DNA from: Bradyrhizobium ivorense
GTDB lineage: Bacteria; Pseudomonadota; Alphaproteobacteria; Rhizobiales; Xanthobacteraceae
Length of the DNA stretch: 64,000 nucleotides
Assembly (NCBI RefSeq): GCF_900696085.1
Contig: NZ_CAADFC020000023.1
Coordinates: forward strand, 63,884-127,883
Reading direction: 5' to 3'
Shown here: positions 28,985 to 37,094 of the stretch, one piece after another
Layout of the letters: each line of letters starts with the position of its first letter
How positions within the stretch are numbered: position 1 is the first letter of the stretch
Translations under genes and position numbers: made by a program
Notes under the pieces: generated by a model
Databases searched by the model: none
Told to the model about the DNA's origin: nothing
The model's input: only the letters and a program-made list of their open reading frames with translations

Positions 28985-29088
28985 CAGCGAAGGACAACTG
29001 ATCCTTGGGGGAACCGGCCCCCGATTGACACCATTAAGGCCTGTCCCCGCCTTGCGCGAAGGCAGGATCGCAGCTAATGGAACGGCAT

Positions 29089-29166
29089 CGGAGCGTGGCG
29101 CAGCCCGGTTAGCGCACTAGTCTGGGAGACTAGGGGTCGGAGGTTCAAATCCTCTCGCTCCGACCA
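29089..29166 (+). tRNA. tRNA-Pro (anticodon GGG)
   Basis: A full cloverleaf can be drawn: acceptor CGGAGCG/CGCTCCG, D arm GCGC/GCGC, anticodon arm CTAGT/ACTAG around CTGGGAG (anticodon GGG), T arm GGAGG/CCTCT with TTCAAAT loop, discriminator A, and an encoded CCA. Confidence 0.97.
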
Positions 29167-29338
29167 AAAACTCTTTACGCGACGCGGATTGGAATCAGAG
29201 GTCGCACATCACGACCGCTGGTCCGCGATATCCCTTTGCCTCCGGGCAACGGACATGGCTCGGCGTGGACCTGACGCGAGGTCATTAACGGGGTCTGGCC
29301 CGTTCCGGGGTCGCCGCGCAGGTTACCCCTTGCAACAC

Positions 29339-29360
29339 AAAAGCCCCGCCGAGGCGGGGG
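29339..29360 (-). terminator. Rho-independent terminator, minus strand
   Basis: A GC stem (GCCCCGC / GCGGGGG region) with CGAG loop is preceded on the plus strand by AAAA, so on the minus strand it ends in TTTTG. It lies 140 bases beyond the stop of the coiled-coil protein gene and is its likely terminator. The rest of 29167-29498 shows no gene. Confidence 0.6.
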
Positions 29361-29498
29361 GCAATATGTTGAACGACTTAACAGAACTAGCAGGCCCGCC
29401 GCGCCGGAATAGCGCAGCCATTCAGCATAAACGGGATCATCCCACGATCGCAGAAATCGACGGATGCGCTGAGCACGAAGCGCGGCCCAGCCGAAATA

Positions 29499-29933
29499 TC
29501 ACTGGCTCAATGTGTCGGTCGCGATCTTTTTCTTGAGTGCCTCGCAGGTATCCCTGACCTCGGTGGTCATCAACGAGACGGCCTCGATCTTCAGGAAAAA
29601 ACGCTTGCCCTGATCGCGGTAACCTGCAGCGAACTCCTTGATTTCTGCGATCATGTCATGGACGCCCGCCACCATTGCCTCGCAGTTCTTGGCGGCCAAC
29701 TGCAGCTCCGTTCCAAGGGCCTCAATCTCTTTCACCGCCGCTTCGTATTCGCGCACGACCGCCTCGGCCGAGAGCTTGCCCACCTCGTTGACGCCGTTGC
29801 GGTGCTCGACGTAGTCCGGCATCGGCGAGAGAGGCCGAATGTTGCTGCGAGGTCGAGGCGAACTCAAAGGATCGATTTCGCCAGCCAACTGTTCCAACGG
29901 GGCACGGGCGAGAACTTCCGCACTAACACTCAT
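29499..29933 (-). CDS. Hypothetical coiled-coil protein
   Basis: A 144-residue soluble protein starting MSVSAEVLARAPLEQLAGEI with GGAG seven bases upstream of the ATG. From about residue 55 it is a continuous amphipathic helix (SAEAVVREYEAAVKEIEALG, ELQLAAKNCEAMVAGVHDMI) running into KRFFLKIEAVSLMTTEVRDT and CEALKKKIATDTLSQ. No domain is recognised. The extended heptads suggest oligomerisation or a cytoskeletal/chemotaxis-like partner (inference). A longer upstream frame lacks a convincing start and was trimmed. Confidence 0.78.
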   Translation of the reverse strand: MSVSAEVLARAPLEQLAGEIDPLSSPRPRSNIRPLSPMPDYVEHRNGVNEVGKLSAEAVVREYEAAVKEIEALGTELQLAAKNCEAMVAGVHDMIAEIKEFAAGYRDQGKRFFLKIEAVSLMTTEVRDTCEALKKKIATDTLSQ

Positions 29934-30354
29934 GCAAACGCTCCATAAGTTGTTACGGCGAATGCAGTTTATCAATGTCAAAGGATTTGTCTCGCTTTTC
30001 AACAGATTTGAAGTAAGTTCATTTGTGCGCTGCAGCACGGCGGAATTCCGTATTTGCGCAGGTTGATGAACACACGCCGCCGGCGGGCCGCGCGGGTGGG
30101 TCCAAAAAACTCCGGCAAGGACCGTCGTCAAATTCGTCGGCGTTGCCGGCAGAGGCAATTTGAGTTTGGGTCAGCCTTGTTCTCCGATCACACGATTTCT
30201 TCGCGGTGCAATACGCGGGGAGGGCGCCGTGAAGAAAACAGATGTCGCACTCGCTGAGGAACGGCGGGATCGCCGTTGATTTGCGAGGCTGCGTCCGCGC
30301 GGCGGATCGAGGTAACGGCGCAATACTTGCGGCTGCAAACGTCCCTTCGCCGCG
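29934..30354. other. Gap without a recognised gene
   Basis: This 421-base stretch lies upstream of the coiled-coil gene and downstream of the MarR gene, both on the minus strand. The part near 29940-30060 is AT-richer and is the likely promoter of the coiled-coil gene. A possible 16-codon frame starting GTG 30230 after GGGGAGGG was noticed but is too short to support. Confidence 0.4.
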
Positions 30355-30867
30355 TCAGAGCCTACTTTGCAGCGCCGCCTGCAGGCAGGCCTTTTCGAGA
30401 CGGTTGTTGAGCTCGGCGAGCTTGGTCGTGAAGTCGGCCAGCTCACGCTCGCTGAACTCCTCGAACACGGTTTTCCGAAATGCCTGATGTTGCTCGGCGA
30501 GACCGGCGAGATGCTTTCGGGTCTTGTCGGTGAGCGACAGGTTGACCACCCGCGCGTCGGCCGGGGAGGGCGTGCGGCGCAGCAGCTCCTTCTGTTCCAA
30601 AAGCTTGGACTGGGTGGTCACGAACGACGGATCGACGTGAAGCAGTTTCGACACCACGTTGATCGGCACGCCGTCATCCTTGGCGAGATCCGAGACGGCG
30701 ATCAGAATCATCCATTGCGGACCACTGACGCCGAGCGCCTTGCCCCACAACTGGCGGACCCGTTCCAGATGCGAGTTGATCGATGAGATCTCGAGCGTGA
30801 AGCGCTTGATGATGTCGAGATTTTCGATGGCGCGCTGACGCGTCGTCTCCTTCCTTGTCACTGACAC
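30355..30867 (-). CDS. MarR family transcriptional regulator
   Basis: A 170-residue winged-helix regulator. The helix-turn-helix block is DGVPINVVSKLLHVDPSFVTT, followed by QSKLLEQKELLRRTPSPADAR and VVNLSLTDKTRKHLAGL, the wing sequence of MarR proteins. N- and C-terminal helices would form the dimer interface. Start is GTG 30867 with GAGGGGAAG upstream. It is divergent from the porin gene with a 456-base region between, so porin or neighbouring genes are possible targets (inference). Confidence 0.9.
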   Translation of the reverse strand: MSVTRKETTRQRAIENLDIIKRFTLEISSINSHLERVRQLWGKALGVSGPQWMILIAVSDLAKDDGVPINVVSKLLHVDPSFVTTQSKLLEQKELLRRTPSPADARVVNLSLTDKTRKHLAGLAEQHQAFRKTVFEEFSERELADFTTKLAELNNRLEKACLQAALQSRL

Positions 30868-31111
30868 TGCTTCCCCTCTTCCTCAGGCGCGGGACCAGCT
30901 TTGCGCTGATTTGATTCTTGTTACCTGCGCGAATGGTGCGATTGTGCTCGCAACTGAGCCACGAACGCAAGTGACCGTAAAGCTATTATGATGGTCATAT
31001 GACAGTTGGGTTTTTTCGGATGTGACAGGTTTTCCCCGTAGCTGCAAAGGGCTAGCGGGGGTGGCGTTGCCCGCGGGACACAGTGTGACCGCATTCGTAT
31101 AGCTGACTTTA

Positions 31112-31152
31112 TAAACTATTTTGATTAGGGAATTGGCCAATGCATATTGAAC
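31112..31152 (+). promoter_or_regulatory. Porin upstream control block
   Basis: The segment holds TAAACTAT, TAGGGA, the 8-base palindrome TTGGCCAA and ATTGAAC in this order, about 170-210 bases before the porin start. The same elements in the same order recur at 33072-33103 behind the porin. It is probably the promoter and 5' leader start; other parts of 30868-31323 show no gene. Confidence 0.5.
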
Positions 31153-31323
31153 CCCGGCGGTAGGGGAATCTCGATCGTCCCGTTGCGTTGATCGTTCAAG
31201 TCCGTCGCGCTCCCTGGGGTTGATCAGGGGCGCGGGGTTTGGGGAAGCGATTTTCGATATGCGGGAGATCTCGGGGCGCTCGCGGCCCGGACTCTCCGCA
31301 TATGAGCAACTTGGAGGTTTAAT

Positions 31324-32886
31324 ATGAAATTGGTGAAGAGCCTTATCCTGGGCTCGGCGGCTGCTCTCGTAGCGGTCGGCGGAGCGCAGGCGGCTGATCT
31401 TCCCGTCAAGGCCAAAGCGGTCGAGTACGTGAAGGTTTGCTCCCTGTACGGTCCCGGCTTCTACTACATCCCGGGCACCGACACCTGTATCAAGCTCGGC
31501 GGCTACCTGCGTATGGACATGGTCGTCAACGCGAACAGCGTTGCTGGCCCGAACTACAACGGCCCCGGCGGTGCCAACAACCGTTTCACGAACGGCTACA
31601 CCTGGCGTTCGCGTGAAGACCTGAACATCGATACGCGCACCGCGACCGAGTACGGCGTGGTCCGCACCTACTTCGATGCGGTGTTCACCTGGACCACCGA
31701 CAACTACGCTGTGAACGGCGCGGCTCCGGGCTCGACCATCTACTCGGCGCTCGGTGGCGGCGGCACGGTTGCCCCGGCTTCGGCCCCGAACAACGCCGGT
31801 GCCGGCAACGGTTCCTACGGCACGGTCGGCGTCTACTTCGCCTTCATCCAGTTCGCCGGCTTCACCATGGGCAAGGCGATCTCGCAGTTCAGCGCGCCCT
31901 GGACCAACTATCCGGGCAACAACTTCGACGGTCTCGTCGGCGGCGGCGGCACGGTCACTGGCGTCAACCAGTTCACCTACACCGCGCAGTTCGGCAACGG
32001 CGTGTCGCTGGCCCTGTCGGCCCAGGATCAGACCCAGTACTTCCAGGCTGGCGTCAACAACCTGAGCGCCGGTGGTGCTTACGGCGCCAGCGACTATGCC
32101 GGCACGATCTCGCCGGACTTCGTTGCTGCGCTCAAGATCGATCAGGCTTGGGGTGTCTTCCAGGCGTCGGTCGCTGCGCATGACAACCACGCTGCCTACT
32201 ACGGCTCGACCGAGTTGACCGGCCATCCGGACGACAAGTGGGGCTGGGCTGGTCAGCTGGCTCTGTCGATCAAGAACATCCCGACCGGACCTGGCGACAC
32301 GATCAACGTCCAGGGCGTGTATACGGATGGTGCGACCCGTTACAACATCCAGGACCTGGCCAGCCAGGCTGGCGCGATCGCGATCTACAGCGGTTCGAGC
32401 CTGCCGGGTGCCTATGGCAGCGTCGGCTTCGGTACCGCTCCGGACACCGTGTTCGTGGCTGGCGGACAGCAGCAGACGGTCAAGACCTGGGGTATGCGCG
32501 GTGCGTACACCCACAACTGGGATCCCTACTGGAACACCAGCATCTACGGTGCTTATGCCGGTATCATGTACAACGATACGGCTAAGACCCTCATCTGCGG
32601 CGTCGGTGGCGCCGTCGGTGGTACGTTCCGCGCGGCCTTCGCTGGCGGCGCTGGCGTGACCAACTGCAACCCCGACTACAACATCGGTCAGATTGGTATC
32701 ATCACCCGCTGGACCCCGGTCAAGAACCTGACCTTCTCGGCGGACGTGACCTACACCATGCTCGATCAGAAGTACGCAGGCACGATCACCACTTCTGCTG
32801 GCGCCATCGGCAAGCCGAGCGCGACCTACCAGCTGAAGGACCAGGATACCGTGATGCTGCTCCTGCGCGCTCAGCGCAACTGGTAA
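31324..32886 (+). CDS. Outer-membrane porin (Porin_2 family)
   Basis: A 520-residue general porin of the rhizobial Omp2b/RopA-like type. The signal peptide MKLVKSLILGSAAALVAVGG...AQA is followed by ADLPVKAKAVEYVKVCSLYG, the conserved Cys pair (KVCSLYG...GTDTCIKLGGYLR) and a series of aromatic-flanked strands, ending DTVMLLLRAQRNW with terminal aromatic residue. Codon use is strongly biased, as for a highly expressed gene. GGAGG lies seven bases before the ATG. A terminator follows at 32917. The long antisense frame opposite it is not a gene. Confidence 0.96.
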   Translation: MKLVKSLILGSAAALVAVGGAQAADLPVKAKAVEYVKVCSLYGPGFYYIPGTDTCIKLGGYLRMDMVVNANSVAGPNYNGPGGANNRFTNGYTWRSREDLNIDTRTATEYGVVRTYFDAVFTWTTDNYAVNGAAPGSTIYSALGGGGTVAPASAPNNAGAGNGSYGTVGVYFAFIQFAGFTMGKAISQFSAPWTNYPGNNFDGLVGGGGTVTGVNQFTYTAQFGNGVSLALSAQDQTQYFQAGVNNLSAGGAYGASDYAGTISPDFVAALKIDQAWGVFQASVAAHDNHAAYYGSTELTGHPDDKWGWAGQLALSIKNIPTGPGDTINVQGVYTDGATRYNIQDLASQAGAIAIYSGSSLPGAYGSVGFGTAPDTVFVAGGQQQTVKTWGMRGAYTHNWDPYWNTSIYGAYAGIMYNDTAKTLICGVGGAVGGTFRAAFAGGAGVTNCNPDYNIGQIGIITRWTPVKNLTFSADVTYTMLDQKYAGTITTSAGAIGKPSATYQLKDQDTVMLLLRAQRNW

Positions 32887-32916
32887 CACCCGGTTGATCT
32901 GATCACGATGCAACAG

Positions 32917-32946
32917 AAACCCCGGCAGGCAACTGTCGGGGTTTTT
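32917..32946 (+). terminator. Rho-independent terminator after porin
   Basis: Arms AAACCCCGGCAG and CTGTCGGGGTTT with loop GCAA (one G-T pair) run into TTTTTC. It lies 31 bases after the porin stop. A tandem GGTTTTTCTCTGGT duplication follows directly. Confidence 0.9.
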
Positions 32947-33071
32947 CTCTGGTGGTTTTTCTCTGGTGAAGACGTGTTGCGAATGCTGCTGTGACAAACG
33001 TGCTTCACGCCGATCACGAAGACGTGCCATGCGATTCATTCGCGGCAAACTTATTTACTTACCTGATCTAC

Positions 33072-33103
33072 TAAACTATATAGGGATTGGCCAAACATTG
33101 AAC
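33072..33103 (+). promoter_or_regulatory. Second copy of the porin-type control block
   Basis: TAAACTAT, TAGGGA, TTGGCCAA and ATTGAAC occur in the same order as at 31112-31152, with shorter spacing. TATATA (33077-33082) is a good -10 candidate. It precedes a 60-base transcript-like segment ending in a strong terminator. Confidence 0.5.
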
Positions 33104-33167
33104 ACTGGCTTCTTAGCTTCATGCTAAGCCTCCCAAACCTCCGGCAATGCCCTGCCGGAGGTTTTTG
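33088..33167 (+). ncRNA. Candidate small regulatory RNA downstream of the porin gene
   Basis: Between the promoter-like block and a perfect terminator lies about 80 bases with no reading frame: a hairpin CTTAGC-TTCAT-GCTAAG (33112-33128), a single-stranded CCTCCC (33129-33134), and the terminator hairpin. The order hairpin, anti-Shine-Dalgarno-like CCUCCC, terminator is the layout of several alphaproteobacterial trans-acting sRNAs. Start and function are inferred; no known family is claimed. Confidence 0.5.
33135..33166 (+). terminator. Strong Rho-independent terminator
   Basis: A 12-bp perfect stem, AAACCTCCGGCA with TGCCGGAGGTTT, encloses an ATGCCC loop and is followed by T residues. It has no gene immediately upstream, which is the main reason to propose a small RNA. 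Confidence 0.92.
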
Positions 33168-33593
33168 ATTCCAGCCTTGGCGTTCTCACGGCAACGATCG
33201 CCGCTCGTCGCGCCGCCGATTCGATGCCGTCAAGATTTGACGGAATCGATCCGCAATGCACTCTCGCCATCGATGGGACGCTTCAGGAACAGCCGTCTGG
33301 CTCGCATGAGCAGCGGCCACTACTGCTTGATACGGGATCTCGGGCCGGTGAAGGGCGGCAAGGGACTGCGGCACCATGAGGTGATCCTCGACATCTCCTG
33401 GCGCGGCCTGCTCAGGTTCTTCATTCGCTAGACTCGTGCGGCACTTCGTCCCGCGTCATGTCCGCATCACCGGCCAGCTCCTCCAGTGCGACGACTGGAC
33501 GCCGCGGCGGCAATCGCTACGCTTGGTCCGCCGAGCGCGATCACCGCCGCCAAGAGCGGGATCCGATCGGCGGGAAACAGCGAGGGCAAGCCG
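33168..33593. other. Gap without a supported gene
   Basis: A plus-strand frame ending at 33431 (tail RGLLRFFIR) crosses the sRNA terminator and has no recognised domain or ribosome site. I see no other element here. Confidence 0.4.
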
Positions 33594-34502
33594 ATGAAGA
33601 CACGTCCGACCGGCGTGATACCGCCGATGACCACGCCGTTCCGGAGCGACGGCGAGATCGATTTCAAGCTGGTGGCGCCGCAGGTCGACTGGCTGCTCGG
33701 CGCGGGCAGCCACGGCCTGGCGGCCGGCGGCTCGACCGGCGAGGGCCACGCGCTCGACCACGAGGAATATCGCGACCTGATCGCGGCGACGGTCGAGGCG
33801 GCAAGGGGCCGCGCACCTGTGATCGCCGGCATCATCGTCGACTCCACGCGCGACGCGGTCAGGCGCGGCAGGCTGGTGCGCGACATGGATGTCGCGGCGC
33901 TGCAGGTGACGCCGGTGCATTATCTGTTCAAGCCCGACGACGAGGCGATGGTCGGCCATTTCCGCCGCATCGCCGACGAGACCGGCATGCCCATCATCAT
34001 CTACAACGTGGTGCCGTGGTCCTATCTGTCGCCGGCGCTGCTGACGCGGATCATGACCGAGGTGCCGCTGGTGATCGGCGTCAAGCAGAGCGCGGGTGAC
34101 CTGAAGCTGTTCGCCGACCTCATGATGATGGCGCCCGACAAACTGATCTTCAGCGCGGTCGATGCCTTGATGTATCCGTCCTATACGCTCGGCGCGCACG
34201 GCTCGATCGCGGCAATTCTCACCGCTGCACCGCACGCGTCGGTGGCGCTGTGGGACGCCGTGAAGGCGGGCGATCATGCACGTGCGCTCGACCTGCACAA
34301 GAAGCTGCTGACATTGTGGAACGCCGTGATCGCCGACAATCTGCCGGCCTGCACGCGCTATGCCCAGACCCTGCAGGGCTTGCCGCAAACTTTTCCGCGG
34401 GCGCCGATGCCGGAGGCTTCGGCGGTGCAACAGACGGCGATCAGAAAGGCGTTGGAGGGGATGGGCGCGCTTGCCGGCAAGCGCGTCGAGGCGGCCGAAT
34501 AG
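33594..34502 (+). CDS. Dihydrodipicolinate synthase (DapA) family aldolase
   Basis: A 302-residue class I aldolase/lyase with a TIM barrel. TGVIPPMTTPFRSDGEIDF, GLAAGGSTGEGHALDHEEY (GxxGE substrate loop), IIIYNVVPWSYLSPALL with the active-site Tyr, and VIGVKQSAGDLKLF with the Schiff-base Lys are all present. Family members split or join pyruvate with aldehydes (DHDPS, N-acetylneuraminate lyase, 2-keto-3-deoxysugar enzymes); which reaction applies here is not clear, and no lysine-pathway gene is nearby, so a catabolic role is more likely. ATG 33594 follows GCGAGGGC. Confidence 0.92.
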   Translation: MKTRPTGVIPPMTTPFRSDGEIDFKLVAPQVDWLLGAGSHGLAAGGSTGEGHALDHEEYRDLIAATVEAARGRAPVIAGIIVDSTRDAVRRGRLVRDMDVAALQVTPVHYLFKPDDEAMVGHFRRIADETGMPIIIYNVVPWSYLSPALLTRIMTEVPLVIGVKQSAGDLKLFADLMMMAPDKLIFSAVDALMYPSYTLGAHGSIAAILTAAPHASVALWDAVKAGDHARALDLHKKLLTLWNAVIADNLPACTRYAQTLQGLPQTFPRAPMPEASAVQQTAIRKALEGMGALAGKRVEAAE

Positions 34503-34526
34503 CTCGCTCAAGCTTTGCGGTTGGGA

Positions 34527-34655
34527 TTAGATTCCGAGGACCCAAACGCAGACGACGACACCGAAAACCGCCAGCCCGCTGATGGTCCAACCGGCGGCAT
34601 AGGCCGCGCTCGAGGTGTCGGGTTGATCGACCATCGTGTCATGCCAGTGGGTCAT
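34527..34655 (-). CDS. 42-residue single-pass membrane protein
   Basis: A short gene with GGGAGG ending six bases before its ATG. It has a soluble N-terminus, MTHWHDTMVDQPDTSSAAYA, and one transmembrane helix, WTISGLAVFGVVVCVWVLGI, at the C-terminus. It is convergent with the DapA-family gene. The combination of a strong ribosome site, a clean hydrophobic helix and a stop right after it argues for a real small membrane protein. No function known. Confidence 0.6.
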   Translation of the reverse strand: MTHWHDTMVDQPDTSSAAYAAGWTISGLAVFGVVVCVWVLGI

Positions 34656-35107
34656 TCCAACCTCCCTGGAAGAAAACGCTCCCTGTCGGGTAGGTCTCGG
34701 CCGCAGGGAGAAGGTTCAACCACGGGACGCGATTTAAGTTCCGCGGCCTGGCGCTGCGGCGGGAACGGCTTAGCAGCTGCTGACCTGCCGGCCTAACGGC
34801 GGTGGATCACGACTCTGGCCTTCACCGGCCGAGCGGCTGTGGTCAAAATTCCGTCAGTGATCGTCATCAGCATGGAAGCGACCATCCTATTCAGGACCTG
34901 CATGGGTCATCGTCTCCGATTGTCGATACCGCTTTGTTCGCGGCGCGGAATGTGTTCGTTACGCAGCCATCGGCTCACACGCGCGTGAGGCGCGGGCGGC
35001 GTTGCTGGCCGACAAATCGGTGATGTAGAGTGCAGCGCGAAACGGTTGGGACCGCGATCCGCGCGCCGACCGATACAAAGAAAAAGCAGGGACGAAACGG
35101 ATCTCAC
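34656..35107. other. Gap without a recognised gene
   Basis: A 452-base region between the divergent small membrane protein and the SDR gene. It probably holds both promoters. A plus-strand frame running into the SDR gene from 35030 was not accepted because the SDR domain begins at 35108. Confidence 0.4.
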
Positions 35108-36076
35108 ATGAAGGATTTTGCCGGAAAGATTGCCGTCATCACCGGTGGCGGCACAGGGATGGGACGCGAGCTGGCGCGACAGCTGGTTGCCGAAGGCTGC
35201 AACGTCGCGATGTGCGACGTCTCGGCGGAAGCGATGGCCGAGACCAAGCGGCTGTGCGAGGTCGAGCGGCTGCCGCAGGGCCTGCGCATCACCACCCATA
35301 TCGCCGACGTCTCGATCGAGGATCACTACAAGCGGTTTCGCGACGAGCTGATGGAGCAGCAGGCGACCGACAAGATCCATCTGCTGTTCAACAATGCCGG
35401 CATCGGCGGCGGCGGCAGCATGTTCATCAACACGCGCGAGCAGTGGGAGCGCACCTTCAACATCTGTTGGGGCGGCGTCTATCTCGGCGTCCGCACCTTC
35501 CTGCCGCTGCTGGTAAGGGCCGACGAGGCGCATATGGTCAACACCTCGAGCGTCAACGGCTTCTGGGCTTCGGTCGGCATCGGCGTGTCGCACACCGCCT
35601 ACAGCGCCGCGAAATTCGCGGTGAAGGGATTCACCGAGGCGCTGATCAACGACCTTCGTCTCAACGCGCCGCACGTCAAATGCTCGGTCGTGATGCCCGG
35701 CCACATCGGCACGTCGATCGTCTCCAACTCGCGCAAGGTGCAGCTCGGCACCGAGTCCGATCAACTATCCGCCGACGAGTTGACGCAGGCCCGGCAGCGC
35801 CTGAAGGGGCAGGGCGTCGACGTCGCAAAGCTGTCGGATGCCGACATCCAGAAGCTCGCGCTCGACCGCGCCCGGATCTTCCACGACGAGGCGCCGACCA
35901 CGGCGGCGGCCGCCGCCAAGATCATTCTCGACGGCGTCAAGGCCGACCGCTGGCGCATCCTGGTCGGCGACGATGCGCACCTGCTCGACGAGCGCGTGCG
36001 CAAGACGCCGGAGCAGGCCTACACGCCGGAGTTCTATCAGAGCATCGTCGCCGAGACCGGCTGGAAGGTCGGCTGA
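35108..36076 (+). CDS. Short-chain dehydrogenase/reductase family oxidoreductase
   Basis: A 322-residue SDR enzyme with the NAD(P) motif ITGGGTGMGRELARQLVAEG, the NNAGIGGGGS block, catalytic Ser in HMVNTSSVNGFW and Tyr/Lys in AYSAAKFAVKGFTEAL. The C-terminal extension of about 80 residues (SDQLSADELTQARQRLKGQG and the ATTAAAAAKIILDG-type helix) is longer than in classical 250-residue SDRs. Substrate unknown. Asp in MCDVSAEAM after the second strand suggests NAD rather than NADP (inference). Confidence 0.93.
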   Translation: MKDFAGKIAVITGGGTGMGRELARQLVAEGCNVAMCDVSAEAMAETKRLCEVERLPQGLRITTHIADVSIEDHYKRFRDELMEQQATDKIHLLFNNAGIGGGGSMFINTREQWERTFNICWGGVYLGVRTFLPLLVRADEAHMVNTSSVNGFWASVGIGVSHTAYSAAKFAVKGFTEALINDLRLNAPHVKCSVVMPGHIGTSIVSNSRKVQLGTESDQLSADELTQARQRLKGQGVDVAKLSDADIQKLALDRARIFHDEAPTTAAAAAKIILDGVKADRWRILVGDDAHLLDERVRKTPEQAYTPEFYQSIVAETGWKVG

Positions 36077-36080
36077 CTAC

Positions 36081-36113
36081 AGCTTCGGTTCTGAATGGAT
36101 CAGAACCGAAGCT
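36081..36113. repeat. Perfect 14-bp inverted repeat after the SDR gene
   Basis: AGCTTCGGTTCTGA and TCAGAACCGAAGCT are separated by ATGGA, starting four bases after the SDR stop codon. It resembles a dispersed Bradyrhizobium palindrome and could act as a transcript-end hairpin. Confidence 0.85.
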
Positions 36114-36128
36114 CGTCCTTGCTCTGAC

Positions 36129-36172
36129 GCGTTTTCTTCACGCGAACCGGTGTCCACTTCGCTTGAAAACGC
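36129..36172. repeat. Palindromic repeat (GCGTTTTC...GAAAACGC type)
   Basis: Outer arms GCGTTTTC and GAAAACGC with inner ACGCGAACCGG/CCACTTCGC-type partial complementarity. It is a second dispersed repeat family; its right end touches the stop codon of gcrA. Confidence 0.78.
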
Positions 36173-36660
36173 TATCCGCGGGCCGCGCGGTGGCGCGAGC
36201 CGACCTGGTAGGCGAGGCGGTAGTGCCCTGAGCAATAGGGCATGCCGCCGAGCGGGGTGTTGCCGCAGAAGCAAAAATCCTCGGCGCCGGGCGTGCTGAT
36301 CGGCCAGCGGCAGTGCTGCTCGCTCAGCTCGAGCAGCGAGCAATGGTTGGCGCTGACGATCGGCGCGTCGTCCGGCTCCTGGTCGTAGACCGCGTGCCGG
36401 ATCTGGAACGGTTGCTTCGCCGTCGACTTCTGCGCGGGGTGAGAAGATCGCTTCCTCCGCGCGCGCCGCTCCTCCGGCGATGTGCGGGTGAGGTTCAGCC
36501 GCGACAGCTTGCCGATTACGGCATTGCGGCTGACGCCGATATTGACGGCGATGTCGCGGCAGGAGAGGCCGGCGGCAAAATAGCTCTTGAGCTGGTCGAT
36601 GCGCTCCGGCGTCCAAGTGGGCTGAAGAGTGGGTTGAAGGATTTGTTGGTTGGCAATCAT
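36172..36660 (-). CDS. gcrA: GcrA family cell-cycle regulator
   Basis: GcrA proteins act with sigma-70 at methylated GANTC promoters in alphaproteobacteria. The 162-residue protein has the DNA-binding start PTWTPERIDQLKSYFAAGLS, then CRDIAVNIGVSRNAVIGKLS and RLNLTRTSPEERRARRK. The C-terminal sigma-binding part keeps QHCRWPISTPGAEDFCFCGN and GGMPYCSGHYRLAYQ. The N-terminus carries extra residues MIANQQILQPTLQ before the family start, and its length is near the usual range. Whether this is the essential copy or one of several paralogues cannot be told here. Confidence 0.92.
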   Translation of the reverse strand: MIANQQILQPTLQPTWTPERIDQLKSYFAAGLSCRDIAVNIGVSRNAVIGKLSRLNLTRTSPEERRARRKRSSHPAQKSTAKQPFQIRHAVYDQEPDDAPIVSANHCSLLELSEQHCRWPISTPGAEDFCFCGNTPLGGMPYCSGHYRLAYQVGSRHRAARG

Positions 36661-36709
36661 CTGACGGTTCCACGTTCTGTGTGTTGAACCGCCGCGCCGG
36701 CACGCCCCC

Positions 36710-36910
36710 TCAGGGCGTGCGGCCGTTGTCGCGGATTGCAAGCAACCCGTCCTTGATGGCGAGCCGAATGCCTTCCTCGATCAATGTCCGTGCGACGCCC
36801 GGGACGCTCGTGCCGTGGGTGCCCTGCCGCACCAGCTTCTCGAGATAACCAATGGTCGAGAGCGCCAGCGTGACCGGGACGCGGTCGGTTTCGGCCTTTT
36901 CCGTAGCCAT
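36710..36910 (-). CDS. Small hypothetical protein, possible ribbon-helix-helix type
   Basis: A 66-residue protein, MATEKAETDRVPVTLALSTI..., with one short strand (VPVTLALST) followed by two helices (YLEKLVRQ and VARTLIEEGIRLAIKDG). This strand-helix-helix order recalls CopG/Arc-type DNA-binding proteins, but the typical residues are not strong. It lies 49 bases upstream of gcrA on the same strand. Confidence 0.6.
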   Translation of the reverse strand: MATEKAETDRVPVTLALSTIGYLEKLVRQGTHGTSVPGVARTLIEEGIRLAIKDGLLAIRDNGRTP

Positions 36911-37094
36911 GAGGAGACGCTTAACTCTGAACTCTGTTACTGAAAAGTATCTATTTAGACTCTATTTAGGAATATGACGGTCCGTCAAGCCGGGCTTTTG
37001 CGGGGTGAACAGGCGCGCGCCAGCGCACGCCGGGGCTTGGTCCCGGCGTGACGACAGCGTTGACGCTGACGGATTATCCAGTCGGATGAATGCG

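Noticed and set aside
30883..33048. 721-codon open frame antisense to the porin and its flanks
   Set aside because: It crosses the porin promoter and terminator, has no domain, and exists because of the porin's strong codon bias.
33147..33431. 94-codon plus-strand frame after the porin
   Set aside because: It begins inside the sRNA terminator hairpin, has no ribosome site and no recognised family.
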